Below, piece after piece: positions 1-10,989 of a stretch of 64,000 nt of DNA. Made by a program: the position numbers and the translations under genes. Under the pieces are notes generated by a model. That model saw nothing but the letters and a program-made list of their open reading frames with translations. It did not search any database and was not told the DNA's origin. This DNA is from Seminavis robusta (lineage: Eukaryota > Bacillariophyta > Bacillariophyceae > Naviculales > Naviculaceae), in the NCBI GenBank assembly GCA_903772945.1, contig CAICTM010000144.1, forward strand, positions 42,971-106,970. The letters are read 5' to 3'. How positions within the stretch are numbered: the first letter of the stretch is position 1; each line of letters starts with the position of its first letter.

Positions 1-1381
1 GCATCGCAACCGCTATTTCTTGGCTTGATCACTGGGGGAGTCTTCATCTCCAGTTTGTCCATCCTCTTTCTGGGTGCGCAAACGGCCTACCGGTTGGATC
101 AGGATGAATACGGAGATTTCACGGATGCGGAGAATCCGGATATCCAAAGGGTGGACGCGGTACGTAAACCAATCGCCAGTTGGATTCACGTTTGCAAATC
201 ATTCACAAAATGCATGCTTGACCCAATGCACACAGAGTTGTATGGCTGTCCCTTGGCTCTATGGGATGGGATTTGTCATTATCTTTTCGGCACTCTTTGC
301 CAAGATTCATCGTGTGCGTATGATTTGTCAAGCCGGTCGTAGGATGACGCGCAAGGCAGTGACTGCCAAAGACGTACTCCCGATCATGGGTTGCCTACTC
401 CTCGTGGAGGGTGTGATTCTCGCAAGCTGGCAGATTGCAGCGCCACTGACATGGCAGCGAGAAGTGAAGGATGAAGTGGACGGATATTCGACAAAGTCAG
501 TGGGGGGTTGCACTTCAGGCCTAGACTCCAATGAAGGATGGGGTTTCTTCCTTGGTCTGATGGGTTTCCATGTCATCTGCCTTTTATATGCATTGGTCCT
601 GAGCTATCAAGTCAGGCATCTCGACTCTGATTTCGCAGAGAGCAGCTATGTGTCTCTGGCTGTTGCCTTTCTCTTTCAGGTTCTGGTTCTGTCTATACCA
701 CTGATGGCCCTCGTCGAAGGTAGTACGGATGCCTTCTACTTTGTGCAGGTGGCAGCCATTTTCCTGCAGAATTTCACTGTGCTTATCTTGATCTTTGCTC
801 CAAAAGTTCGACGAATGCACGAAGTACAGGCTGAAATAAGAAGATCCCAGCAAGAAAGGTCCCTGAAACGAGCGTCTTTGGTGGCAGCAGCGGCCCCAGC
901 ACTGAATGAAGAAACCACTCCTGCACCCCACGGACCCCTTTTTCTTGAATCCGACCATCAGTCATTGTCTGGTCAAATAGAACAGGCATCGAGACAACTA
1001 AAACTGGAAACGGGGGATAAAGGTGACGGCGAAGTGCTGCGTACAACCAGTAGTGCGGGCATGGAGGAAATGGTTTTGTCGGAAACGGAACGCGCATCAG
1101 AGACGCAACATCTGGGAGGGGATGGAATCAACGGGAGTACGGCGGAGTCAGGATCATCTCAAGATTGCCTTACAAGGCGACATAGTCCAAATAGTACTAC
1201 CACTGACGTGATGTTGTCTTCAGATGAAATTTTGTCGAGTTGGGAAGACCTTGGATTCCCCTCTGAAGATTTCACCCAGCGCATCGTCGAAATGTTGAGC
1301 CGGTCAACAGATTCATCAAGGCGACAAGCAATTGCATCTCAGTTGCTGGGTGGAGAGTCGAAGCACTTGCTAGCGAGTTGA
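1..1381 (+). CDS. Class C (GABA-B-like) G-protein-coupled receptor, 3' part
   Basis: This is the C-terminal part of a 7TM class C receptor; the ligand-binding ectodomain and TM1 lie beyond the window edge. Two exons fit: 1-159 (frame 1) and 236-1381 (frame 2), joined by a 76-base intron that starts GTACGT and ends ACACAG. Splicing restores a continuous TM2 (LGLITGGVFISSLSILFLG), a short loop and the conserved TM3 Cys (SCMAVPWLYGMGF), followed by the family signature FSALFAKIHRV. The loop Cys in GGCTSG is the expected disulfide partner. TM4 to TM7 follow (IMGCLLLVEGVILASW; FFLGLMGFHVICLLYALVL; VSLAVAFLFQVLVLSIPLM; FYFVQVAAIFLQNFTVLIL). A Ser/Glu-rich cytosolic tail of about 180 residues ends at the TGA at 1379-1381. 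GABA-B-like receptors are expanded in diatoms. The ligand is unknown. Confidence 0.82.
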
Positions 1382-2210
1382 TAACCGTACGAGAGATACA
1401 AGAGTCCGTTGGCTGATACCGAGAGGTCTGGGAGTGGAGAGCGGTCCATGTTCCATGTGTTTGGCTGCAGCGCCTTATCTCGGAGTTTTCCGTCGCTGCA
1501 CGCTTTTAAAAGATTTGTGGGACAAAGCTGGCAGTCGCCAAATCCCCAAGCTTTGGTGGAATGATCGAATGATGAATCTAACAAAGCAAGGGCATGACGG
1601 CGGCTTCGTTGTTTCTTGGCTCCTCGGATGCTGATGCCCTACCGCATGTGTTTTTGTCCCAAAGCGTGGAAAAGGTTCCACGATCTGCATAGAAGTCCAT
1701 GCATTGTCGTAACCGCGGCGATGATGCAGAGCCTCGGCATCCTTACACTTGGCCGAGCTTAAATGACGTCTTGTTTACATTATGTTACCAGATGAGCCGG
1801 TGGAATCCGTAGAAATCTGCCGAAAGGTGGACCTACGGTAGCTCCACGACCTGCAAGGTGCAACCCTTCCATCCTCCACGAGCTACTCGATCAGGTCGCA
1901 CAGAAACAACGAACGAGCCAGACCCCAATTAAGCTGTTTCTTTGTGGCTGGCTATTTGCCGATAACAGATAGATCATGTGACTGCCTAGCAAGCCGCGTC
2001 CCGAAATGGTCCCCGTTAGGGGACAACAACGTCGTGTCGCAGTTGGCCGACTGACGAGGCCACCAGCAAGAGTTCCGTCCTAAACGAATTCAGCGTTGCA
2101 CGCATTGCGGCATCTCATCACTACAGGAGCACCAAATGAGGTGCATAAGAATCCCTTCACTATAGTAGTAGTTAGCAGTAACCAATAGTATGAGAGTTCT
2201 TACCAGTTGT
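1382..2210. other. Intergenic, no gene recognised
   Basis: These 829 bases separate the receptor from the convergent CRAL-TRIO gene. The open frames are short, overlap one another and show no recognisable domain. I see no RNA gene or repeat. Confidence 0.6.
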
Positions 2211-3194
2211 TCATTGGAGATTATTTGTTGCACCATCAGCAGAGAGTGAGAAGGATTCTTCCATATCATATCTCCGCTGCAAAGCCAGATCCAGACTTTG
2301 AAGGAGCCGCTGATTGGCAATTTCTACTGTTGGCACCATGTATACAGAATCTAGACGACCATCGAATCGATACCCTGTTTCAAATTTGCTCCCCATTTTG
2401 GCAGGTATAATCTTTTTGAGCATACTCAAAAACACATTGAACATGACCCCACCATTGTAATGCTTTTGTGTTTGATACTCAAAGGGGTATGCCCATGCTA
2501 GCTCGAGCCATACATTCTGAATCATTCGAATGTCCATATGGCGCGTCCAGTCATACCCATCACATTCACAAATCACAATGACTCCTCGTCGTATCAGTTC
2601 AAAGTCGGCACTCATGGCGTGACAGAGATAAAAGGCGCCAGCATTGGAAGTGGTGTACATTTCCGTGCGAGTCATTTTCTTTCCGGAAAACTGGGTAATG
2701 TCATAGACAAAATTGTAGTTGCCATCGTGAGGGTTGAAAAAGTAGGACAGGAAGAGCCGTGGAAACAGATTGACATATTTGGTCAGTGCCCGTCGACTGT
2801 CGCTCAGTGTGTCCAATAGATCATTGTCCTGGCGATATCCCTGAAGTCGAAGAGCACTCTCCACGGCAGATTCAACGTCTGCTTGAAAGTGAATGGCCAA
2901 ATGAGCACACATGAAATCGGTTATGGGATCAATCTCACTGTGCGCTTGGATAGCTGTCTTGATGTTCAATGCCCATTGATGTTCTTGACTTGTCAGCTTC
3001 ATCCGGGATGGATCATCCACACGAAATGGTGGAGGCCCTTGTGGGGATGGTTGTTGAGCTTGGATGCCATTGTTGTTGTGGTCATCATCATCATTCCTGC
3101 CATTCCCTACTTCTTCTTCGTGACCTTCTACATGTTGTGCTGCTGGACCTTCCATAGCGTTTTGTTCTTCTCCAACGGGGAGGTTGGCATCCAT
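2211..3194 (-). CDS. CRAL-TRIO (Sec14-like) lipid-binding domain protein
   Basis: An intact 327-residue single-exon gene starting at an ATG at 3194. Residues 1-65 are acidic and Asn/Gln/Pro-rich and probably disordered. A helical region (about 68-150) corresponds to the CRAL-TRIO N-terminal segment. The lipid-binding fold runs from about 150 to 310 and shows GVIVICECDGYDW at 204-216, a following AYP, then NGGVMFNVFLSMLKKIIPAKM. This is the usual order of strand, helix and basic motif in Sec14/CRAL-TRIO proteins. Such proteins bind phosphoinositides, sterols or tocopherol-like lipids and act in lipid transfer. No signal peptide or membrane segment is seen, so it is probably cytosolic. The specific ligand cannot be read from the sequence. 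Confidence 0.72.
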   Translation of the reverse strand: MDANLPVGEEQNAMEGPAAQHVEGHEEEVGNGRNDDDDHNNNGIQAQQPSPQGPPPFRVDDPSRMKLTSQEHQWALNIKTAIQAHSEIDPITDFMCAHLAIHFQADVESAVESALRLQGYRQDNDLLDTLSDSRRALTKYVNLFPRLFLSYFFNPHDGNYNFVYDITQFSGKKMTRTEMYTTSNAGAFYLCHAMSADFELIRRGVIVICECDGYDWTRHMDIRMIQNVWLELAWAYPFEYQTQKHYNGGVMFNVFLSMLKKIIPAKMGSKFETGYRFDGRLDSVYMVPTVEIANQRLLQSLDLALQRRYDMEESFSLSADGATNNLQ

Positions 3195-4039
3195 TGTGGG
3201 CGAAGATAAGAGTGCGTAGTGGGTAGAGCAGCTGTAGAGTACTAGCTAGTACCACTTCCTTGAGCTTGGTTGATACTGGTACCAGGTACCGACAGCTGAA
3301 GTGGAAAGACGAACAGGAATGTTGCAGCTAATGTTGCGGAGCTCTTGTGGAATTTGTGGAAGCGAAGCTCAGGGTGGTTTCGGGTGTGACAAAAGAGCTA
3401 CATGTACGACACTCTAAGTCTTGTTAGCTGTCTTGTTAGTACTAGTACTGTACGACTCTACAGTACCGGTACCAACCTGGAGTACGGTACAAGCAAGCTT
3501 GTCTGGAGGGCTGTGACACGTATAGAACCGGCAATACTACATGTACGTACAGTGTACATGTACTTACCGCAGGTCGCACAGGAACTGTGTTCTCTTCAAT
3601 GTCACGGTGAACGGGCCGGTGTGGTGGCTACAGTCACCCGAACCCCATCCGTCACACCCACTCGATGATTTCACAGCCCAACTGTTTTTGTTCGTCAGTC
3701 TTCGATTTCTTGCCTTGTGTAGCAACTGTACCCTTATCCACGTGATGAAGGAGGATACTAGCTACTAGCTAGTAATATTCACGGCGCGTTGTCTTCTGGA
3801 TTACCAGTAGGTCTGTTTCTTAATACAGTAAAGGAGGTGGAGAATGGTTCCAGCGATGCATCGATTGCAAAGTACACCGGTAGCTGTAGTCTAAGTTTTT
3901 CGTTTCACATTCAAGGCTTTGAACTTTTTGTCTTTCTCAAGGGACGGATTTCTGCCGCTACTGTAGCTAGCTAATAGTACAGCCGTATGGTATGCATGCA
4001 TGCAGTGCGTGCCATTTACTAAACTCCATACATCCACTA
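3195..4039. other. Intergenic, rich in GTAC/CTAG palindromes
   Basis: No gene is recognised in these 845 bases, the 5' flank of the CRAL-TRIO gene and the 3' flank of the SET gene. They contain several overlapping self-complementary words: around 3238-3252 (ACTAGCTAGT), 3283-3290 (GGTACCAGGTACC type) and 3539-3560 (ACATGTACGTAC, GTGTACATGTAC). Confidence 0.6.
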
Positions 4040-5101
4040 CTACAGTACCATCCACTTATAGGGTGGAAGACTGTGTAAGATAAACATGGTGAACCAATCA
4101 ATCCAACCCAGTAGATAGATTTCTTGATAATCGTAGGTAATCTCCTCTCCTGGTTGAATATCGCGTTTGGCATAGAGTCCATAGGCACCTGGTATATTGC
4201 GTGCCTTCCATATGGTATCTGGCAATACCGCTCGAAAGGGCCCACCCATCCAGGACCATGCGGATACCATGTACCGATCCGTGTCCAGTTCGTGCTCAAA
4301 ATGATGAATGGCATTGGGGTCATCACCGTCATGATTGATATATCCGTGTCCATCCAAATCGAGCATGTACTGAATGCCATTGCCATAAAAATCATTAATG
4401 TATCCCCAAAACAGGGCGTCACATTTTTGTTCGTCTGTTAGGGCATTCAAAAACAGTCGTCCCACACATTCATTGGGAAAGACAGCTCGATACCGACTGT
4501 CCCAAATTTGGGTTCCCTTGGGAATGACTGCCGTGGCAAAGAGTCCACGTCCTTTGGCCAGCGAGTTTTGAATTTCCAGACTTGCTGTAAAGGGTAGTAG
4601 AAACCCCGTAGCATCGGGAGTGTCCCATTCAGGAGCCAAACTGCTGCGACCACTAGAACCAGCAGTAGCTATAGATTGTTGGTATATGGTTCGAAGTTGT
4701 ATCCATTCTTGTGACGTGAGTGGAGGAGGCAAAACGCGGGCGTGTAAAAAGCTGTGGGAACACCATGGATAGTCAATTTTCTTGGCCGGACAGTGTGGAT
4801 CTGGATTGTAGAATCCCAAATAGACAACAACTCCATAGAGAAATGCCCCTCCAAAGGGTGCGAGTGTGACTGCTGCCAAGATGAGAAACAGCATCCATCG
4901 ACTTTTTGCGGGTTGTTTGTCTTTTATTATTATTTGAGAAGATGCTGCATCTGGATGAAGAATCAGTGGCTCTGCTTCGGCTCCATTATTATTGTTTGGA
5001 CTGTTGTGTTTTCGGTTGGATACGGGACTTTTACTACGACGTTGACGCAATGTACCAGTCCCATGGCTACCAGTACCAGTAGTACCTGTATGAGACAGCA
5101 T
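4040..5101 (-). CDS. Membrane-anchored SET-domain protein
   Basis: A 353-residue protein. I chose the ATG at 5101; the frame opens slightly further upstream but only at a non-ATG codon. Residues 1-68 are basic and Ser/Asn-rich. A strong hydrophobic segment spans about 70-96 (MLFLILAAVTLAPFGGAFLYG). The SET domain follows: the KGRGLFAT motif near 183, NHD at 256-258 in the cofactor-binding region, and GEEITYDY at 318-325 near the catalytic Tyr. The tail (331-345) is again hydrophobic. SET enzymes methylate lysine on histones or other proteins. A membrane anchor ahead of the domain argues for a non-histone or organellar substrate, which is inference. No post-SET Cys cluster is present. Confidence 0.83.
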   Translation of the reverse strand: MLSHTGTTGTGSHGTGTLRQRRSKSPVSNRKHNSPNNNNGAEAEPLILHPDAASSQIIIKDKQPAKSRWMLFLILAAVTLAPFGGAFLYGVVVYLGFYNPDPHCPAKKIDYPWCSHSFLHARVLPPPLTSQEWIQLRTIYQQSIATAGSSGRSSLAPEWDTPDATGFLLPFTASLEIQNSLAKGRGLFATAVIPKGTQIWDSRYRAVFPNECVGRLFLNALTDEQKCDALFWGYINDFYGNGIQYMLDLDGHGYINHDGDDPNAIHHFEHELDTDRYMVSAWSWMGGPFRAVLPDTIWKARNIPGAYGLYAKRDIQPGEEITYDYQEIYLLGWIDWFTMFILHSLPPYKWMVL

Positions 5102-6162
5102 TCTGATGTATTTAACTTTTTGCGTCAAATGACAGCCAAAGTTGTGAGTATTCTTCTGTAGTAGTCTACCGTACGGATCGATGGGTGCAATGCTCCATCA
5201 GTCTAGTGGCCGTGGATTGTAGAGGTGGCAGTCAAGTCACGGGTACTACAAGCTCCTGCCTGGACCTTTTTCGCCTTGATGCTGCGATCCTGGCTGGACC
5301 GTTCTTTCTTGTTTGGGTGCTGAAGCGGACGATTGTACAAGTCGAGTGACACTGTCACTCACCAAAGACCCTCTGAACTCAAGGTCTGTAAGAAGATACC
5401 GTCAGTGTGCCTGGGCAAGCTGCGAAACTTGTGTGAGAAAAGCAAGCACTGGTCGTTCGAATGAGCCCAGGCTCCTTTCCAAGTGAGTCTGCTGGTTGTT
5501 TGTGCTGTTACTTGGTAGTGTTGTTGTTGTTGTCTGTTGTCTGATGATGACTTACTTGAGTTCGTGGATTATGACAGAGCTCCATAGCCACCAAAGTGGC
5601 TCCACGTGCGATCCTGTAATATTATTGTTCTCCTTCGTCGGTTGAGTTTCGTAATTAGATATTTTCAAGTTAATAATGTCTTCATGATTGTATGATCTAT
5701 TATGCGTGACACATACAACTCCGTCGCCACAATTTGGTGTTTAATACTCCACTTTTTACAGTAATTGTGTGCTCGGTGAAGGTGGTCAGCAAAAAAGAAG
5801 AAAGCCTGACCATGACGGATGACGGTGGAAAAGTCTGAAATTGCCCGAGCATCATTTTTTCGAACCGAAGCGCTGACTAAATGAATAAGAAGCAGCGGTC
5901 CTGCCACCGCAGAAGACGAGAAGACCGGTCTTGATGAGAAGAGGCGTGACATTCAAATGATGCCCGACAAGTCTTTGTGTTCTCTTGCATGAATGCAAAA
6001 TCACAATAGACTAGAGCTAGAGTGTGAGTCGAGTCAAAACACAACGGTCTCCCTCATTTGTTGGTTGTGCTACAGTACCGTACCGTACCACTGCTTTACT
6101 ATCGTACCAGTAGTGTCCTTCCAAGTCGTCGTCTTCTGTGACACTCACTGAGCCAGCCCACC
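5102..6162. other. Divergent intergenic region between the SET and Patched-like genes
   Basis: About 1.06 kb lies between two divergently transcribed genes, so it should hold both promoters. It contains one low-confidence minus-strand ORF (5665-5952, listed separately) and a GTACCGTACC-type run near 6070-6090. No TATA box is confidently placed. Confidence 0.5.
5665..5952 (-). CDS. Possible small protein with a mitochondrial-like N-terminus
   Basis: A 95-residue ORF from an ATG at 5952. The start (MSRLFSSRPVFSSSAVAG) is Arg/Ser-rich, lacks acidic residues and resembles a mitochondrial presequence. It is followed by a short hydrophobic stretch and a basic, His-rich remainder (HGQAFFFFADHLHRAHNYC). 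I recognise no domain. It lies between divergent genes and could be a chance ORF or one exon of a small gene. Confidence 0.25.
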   Translation of the reverse strand: MSRLFSSRPVFSSSAVAGPLLLIHLVSASVRKNDARAISDFSTVIRHGQAFFFFADHLHRAHNYCKKWSIKHQIVATELYVSRIIDHTIMKTLLT

Positions 6163-9100
6163 ATGACGACTCCTACTACTGCTACTAGTACTACTGCTAC
6201 TGCTACTAGTACAAGACCAGACAGCCGCCCCCCTCTGTTTGCTCCATGGAGTCGCGTGACCAACGCTCTTCACCGCGGCATTTCCTGGTGGGTCACCACA
6301 TGTGCGGTCCATGCAGTCAAGTACCCCAAGACACACATATGTGTCATTACCGTCCTCTCGCTGGTACTGTTGGGGATTGGATTTGGTACGAATTTCCGAT
6401 TGGTCTTGGATTTGGACGCCATGTTGACACCTCTCGGGTCGCGACCGCAACTGCATGCGGAATGGATTGCCGCTCCGACGGAACCATTTGGCGTCCATCC
6501 CGTGCGATTGTTGCAAATTGTACTGCACAATCATGGCGCCAATGTGCTGCTCGACATAAAACAAACGCGACGCGTCTTGCAAACTGTGGATCGCATTCGC
6601 ACGACACATGGCTATGAGGAGTTGTGTCAACAGGGCATTTACCGCAATTTTGACAATCAAATCACGTGTCGCATTTTCAGTGTCAGTGGATTTTGGAACG
6701 ATCATTCATTGGACCACTTTGATGACACTGTGTCTACGACGCAAGAACTCCATCAAATCATTAGCGGTCCCACATTTGCCGATGGATCTCCGGTCCTTCA
6801 CGATTCCATTGTTGGTAATTACCAGCGCAACAACAACAACACGCTCATTACATTTGCCCAATCCTTTTTGGTCCGTCTCGAAATTCCCGATACCGACGAC
6901 ACCAATGCGTTTGAATCCAAACTGCTGGGAGGATTGGACGAGTTGCGTCGAGAATGGATGATGGATGACACTGATCCAGTGCTCACGATGGATTTCATGA
7001 CGGTCTTTGCGTACCAATTGGAAGCCCTTGTCAACGTCATTGGAGATTTGTATCTCGTGGCATTCTCGGCACTTCTCATGGTCGGATTCACGTGCTTGCT
7101 CTTTTACAAACGCAATCCAAGCGAATCGAGAATGCTGTTGGGAGTCGCATCGGTCACTACCATTTGTTGCAGTCTCATGGCGGGAAATGGACTCATGTTT
7201 TTGATGGGTGTCCCCTATTCGCTCATTCATCAAATGCTGCCCTTTGTCATTTTCGGAATTGGGTTGGATGATACATTCATCATCACCGGGGCGTACTTTC
7301 GAACGGATCCCCAGGCACATGTCCAAGACAGAATCAGAACCACCATGCAAGAAGTGGGATGGAGTATTTCGGTACGTACATCATCAGTACATCATATGTA
7401 CACCACCAATGAGGTCTGATGGATTGGTTCAATGACTTGCTCACAACTAACGATCCCTGTTTCTTGTTTTCGTTTCGTTTCGTTTCTTTTTGGTATTACA
7501 CAGGTCACTACCTTGACGACTGTCTTTGCCTTTTCACTGGGATACTTTACCTCCAGTTTTCCAGGAGTGCATTGGCTGTGTCTTTCCGCCATGGCCACCA
7601 TTTCCATTGATTTTTACTTTCAAATCACATTCTTTGTCGCATTGCTCGTTCTAGATGAACAAAGGGTACAAGCCAAACACAAGGATTGTTGTTTTTGGAT
7701 TCCACTTGTAGTAGAAGATACTACTCCACAAGAACAACAAGACGATGACATGCTTGTGCTCCACGCCAAGAATATTGTCGATGTGGATGAATTGTTGGAA
7801 CTAGAAGAAGAGGAGGAGGAGGAGCTTGAAGAAGAAGAAGAAGAGCAAATCAAGAAAGTCTCCACGAAGGATAATGTCACTTCTAGTTCCACTACCGAAA
7901 AGACTTTGGCGGCCGACGAAATGGAGCGGAACGATGTCGTACACAAAGGCGAATCGATGGGCCACGAATCTGGTGAAAACAATCACGAGGACAGTCCCGT
8001 CGACACGCGTCCTATTCCCGAACGCATCATGAGTCGCTACGCCGATATACTGCTATGTCCCAAAACAAAAGTATTGGTACTCGCCGTATTTGCCACCTTT
8101 TTTGCGTATTGCTGTTGGAGTGTCACTTGTCTGACGCAAGAATTTGATGTTGGAGACTACGTACGGGATGACTCGTATCTGAAAAACGTCTTTACCAGCC
8201 TCCACGAGTACAGCAGTGTCGTCCGACCCATGGCACTTTACTTTCGTCATGTCGATCAATCATCACCTGCGATGCAACAGCAAATGATCGACTACGTAGA
8301 AGCCATGGAGGCACTGCCACAAGTATTGGCATTGGAAGAAGACGACAATAATTTGACATCATCGACATTGGAAGCGGGCTTTACAGGAGGAGTGGACAAG
8401 ATCCGTCCGTTTTGTTGGGTCCGAGACTTTCAACAACTGGAACAATTGCTGGTGGATCAGCCTCCCATTGTGCTGGCGACGTTTCAAAACATGACCTTTA
8501 ACGAAAAACTGGACTTTGCACTGTCTGACAAGATTCTTCGAGAAGTGTACGGTCAGGACATCATCCGGGATGACGAGGGCAACATTCTCGCGTCGCGGTG
8601 CTTTCTCTTTTTACAAGATTTGGATTTGAAAGATGTCGAAGCACAGATTGATATGTTGTTTGATCAACGGAGTGTGTCGGAAAGTCAACCTGTCAATCAA
8701 CAAATACACCACCAACACGATTGGGCGTTCTTTGCCCATGATGAATTGTTTGGATATTGGGAAGCGGTAAGGCACAAAATTTGTGTTTTTGTTTTCAATG
8801 CTTGCCCGTCTTTTTCCCTCCGTTGCTCACTTGAAGTAATTCTTTGTCCGTTTGCAGTACGCTGTGTCAGTTCAGGAACTCTGGTTTACTATTGTAGCTG
8901 GAGTCATTGCTGTCACGTTCATTGCCTTCGTGTTCGTTCCTCATTGGACTGGAGCATTTTTGATCTGTCCGCTGATTGTCATTCTTTACATCAACATGCT
9001 GGGATCATTGCAAAACCTTGGACTACACATCAATGGCTTCACATACGTGTGCGTGGTGGTTTCCATTGGACTGCTTGTGGACTTTTTGATTCACGTGCTG

Positions 9101-9634
9101 CTACGATACTTCGAGTGTCCTCCTGGACTGACTCGCGACGAACGCGTCAAGCAGACGCTGGAGACAATGGGAGCATCCATCTTAATTGGTGGAACTACAA
9201 CCTTCCTTGCAGTGATTCCTTTGGCGATCAGTTCCCTCAAGATCTTTCAAACTGTCTTCAATGCCTTCTTTGCCATGGTTGCCTTGGGAGTCACGCATGG
9301 GTTGATCTTGTTGCCCGTGGTGCTGTCGCTGATTGGGCCGACAACCAATGTCGACCATAATATGAGCACAGGCGGTGGCGACAACGCGGAGGACCCTTCA
9401 TCCAAGGACGACAAGGATCTGCAAGGTAGTCCCGCGAGTGCTTTGACCTGGGCAACCAGCGCTAGCTTTGTGGATCCCGTCGATGTGGATAATATGAATC
9501 TTCACGTGGAGACTTTGAAAGTCATTGCTGAAGCAAGCGAGCACAGCGAGGAAAGTCTAGAAGATATGGGCTCTGAAAGGTCCGCAGAATCTGATATTTT
9601 CCCTTCGAGCACAATCAGCGAGGCGAGTGCGTGA
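6163..9634 (+). CDS. Patched/NPC1-family sterol-sensing-domain (RND-type) transporter
   Basis: Three exons fit: 6163-7371, 7504-8766 and 8858-9634. The introns are 7372-7503 (GTACGT...TTACACAG) and 8767-8857 (GTAAGG...TTTGCAG). The spliced product is about 1082 residues. The ATG has a good context (CCACCATGACG). TM1 lies near 57-77, followed by a first luminal domain. A sterol-sensing-type bundle starts near 296 (LYLVAFSALLMVGFTCLLFY) and carries the RND/Patched motif GIGLDD at 365-370. It continues across intron 1 into FFVALLVLDEQR. An acidic Glu-rich linker encoded near 7790-7850 precedes a second TM and luminal half. The last exon holds the second bundle with VVVSIGLLVDFLIH. This duplicated layout fits Patched, Dispatched and NPC1 relatives, proton- or ion-driven lipid/sterol movers. 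The substrate is unknown. The cytosolic tail is Ser/Glu-rich. Confidence 0.88.
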
Positions 9635-10185
9635 GGCTCGCTTCGGGTAAGCAAAAGAGACACAAGTCCCTTCCGGTTGCGTGAAACAACGGCGCCTGGT
9701 TCAGATTGGATCGATGCAGACGATACGCCCACTACCTCTGCACCCAGCGGGCGACGATACCAATAGATTGTAAATGAATACTAAATGCATAGAGCTCAGA
9801 TACGATCGTAGAACAGCTCTTAGGTTATTTCAATAGAATTTCCTTGTACTTCCGCTGTGCTGCATCATTGATCCGTCTTCATGCTGCCATGAGCCGTTGG
9901 CTTGTTTACGTCCCTCTACCTCGTCCGCCAGCGCATAGCTCGCCGTTGGTCTATCTACCGGTAGTGCTGTCGCTCTCCGAGACAAAGGTCGCACCATTCA
10001 GGGTATCAACGGTAAGATAAAGAAGATTTGTTTCTAATACAGGTTTTTATGTACATGTTCTGTCTGTGCGCCACAAACGAACGATCTGATATGAATTGGA
10101 CATGGCTTGGTTGTGTGGGCATGGTTGTGTGGGCATGGCTGCAAGCGGTGATTTGCAATGATGTGGGCAATCAATGAGTTAGACT
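9635..10185. other. Intergenic, convergent 3' ends
   Basis: About 550 bases between the Patched-like gene and the convergent small basic-protein gene. No coding signal or structured RNA is recognised. Confidence 0.6.
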
Positions 10186-10584
10186 CTAGTGGTGGCTGGC
10201 TAATTCCGCTGGTTGCTGACTGCCCAGGAGCTTGCGTCTACGGTGCTTGCTGTTGACAGCATTCATAAAGCCTTCCATGGCCTTGAGGGACTCTGACACG
10301 GCTTGGGCATCTTTGTGGACAATTTGCTCCGCAGAATCGCAAGATGCATTGGAGTTGCTTCGTCGATAACCGCGCAGCTGACGACGGATTCCTTGTGATT
10401 CAGCATACTTTTGGCGGATGATTTCTGCACGTGTCTTGGCTCCTCCTTTGCTCTTGAGGGAGTGCGAGGATTGACTTGGACGCCGCTGCCTTCTGGTGTT
10501 CTTGTCATGAATTGGACTTGCTTGGAGCTCGCTGCTCCAATCAGAGGAACTATCAGACAAAACCAAGGATCGGGGAGAGGACAT
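10186..10584 (-). CDS. Small basic Ser/Arg-rich hypothetical protein
   Basis: A 132-residue protein if translation starts at the ATG at 10584 (MSSPRS). The frame is open 46 codons further up, but that part is hydrophobic and UTR-like, and it lies beside a CAAAA-repeat stretch near 10670-10690. The protein begins Ser-rich (SDSSSDWSSEL) and becomes strongly basic (RRQRRPSQSSHSLKSKGGAK; IRRQLRGYRR). It ends KHRRRKLLGSQQPAELASHH. A short amphipathic helix is possible at AEIIRQKYAESQ. No membrane segment, signal peptide or known domain is seen. The composition would fit a nuclear or nucleic-acid-binding role, but this is speculation. Confidence 0.5.
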   Translation of the reverse strand: MSSPRSLVLSDSSSDWSSELQASPIHDKNTRRQRRPSQSSHSLKSKGGAKTRAEIIRQKYAESQGIRRQLRGYRRSNSNASCDSAEQIVHKDAQAVSESLKAMEGFMNAVNSKHRRRKLLGSQQPAELASHH

Positions 10585-10989
10585 GATGTTTTTGTTTGTT
10601 TGGAAAAGTGAGAATGGCAAGGTGCAAGGTGTACAAACTATAATGGATGGAAATTCAAATTGTGAGAGAAGTTTTGTTTTGTTTTGTTTTGGGCTGGATC
10701 TTGCTTTTCGCTGAGCTTCCAACGATTGTCCAAGAGCTTTTCACTTCTAATTACTAAAACTGCTTCCTCTTGAAGCTTGAAGCACCTCCTTTAACTCTCC
10801 TTTTGACTTTTGACCATTGACTCTGGGTAACATGTTGCAGCAGCCTCTGTTCTTCCACGAGCAATAACCCTCAGAATCAAAAAGAGATATTGCATAGCTT
10901 CCCCAGAAGGTGAATTCACACCGACATTATGTCATTCGGAATGCTAAGGAAATGACTATTAATAATAGGTGTTGAAACATTGAAACATT

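Noticed and set aside
584-1097. Minus-strand ORFs opposite the GPCR
   Set aside because: They are shadows of the 7TM coding frame, with no start context or domain.
6145-6705. A 186-residue minus-strand ORF opposite the Patched-like gene (also 6706-7350 minus)
   Set aside because: It overlaps the first exon of a gene with clear domains, and its own product shows no recognisable feature.
7432-9360. One 642-residue ORF read as an independent protein
   Set aside because: Its first part reads through intron 1 and its last part through intron 2 of the Patched-like gene. The true frame switches at 8858, where the SSD-type motif continues.
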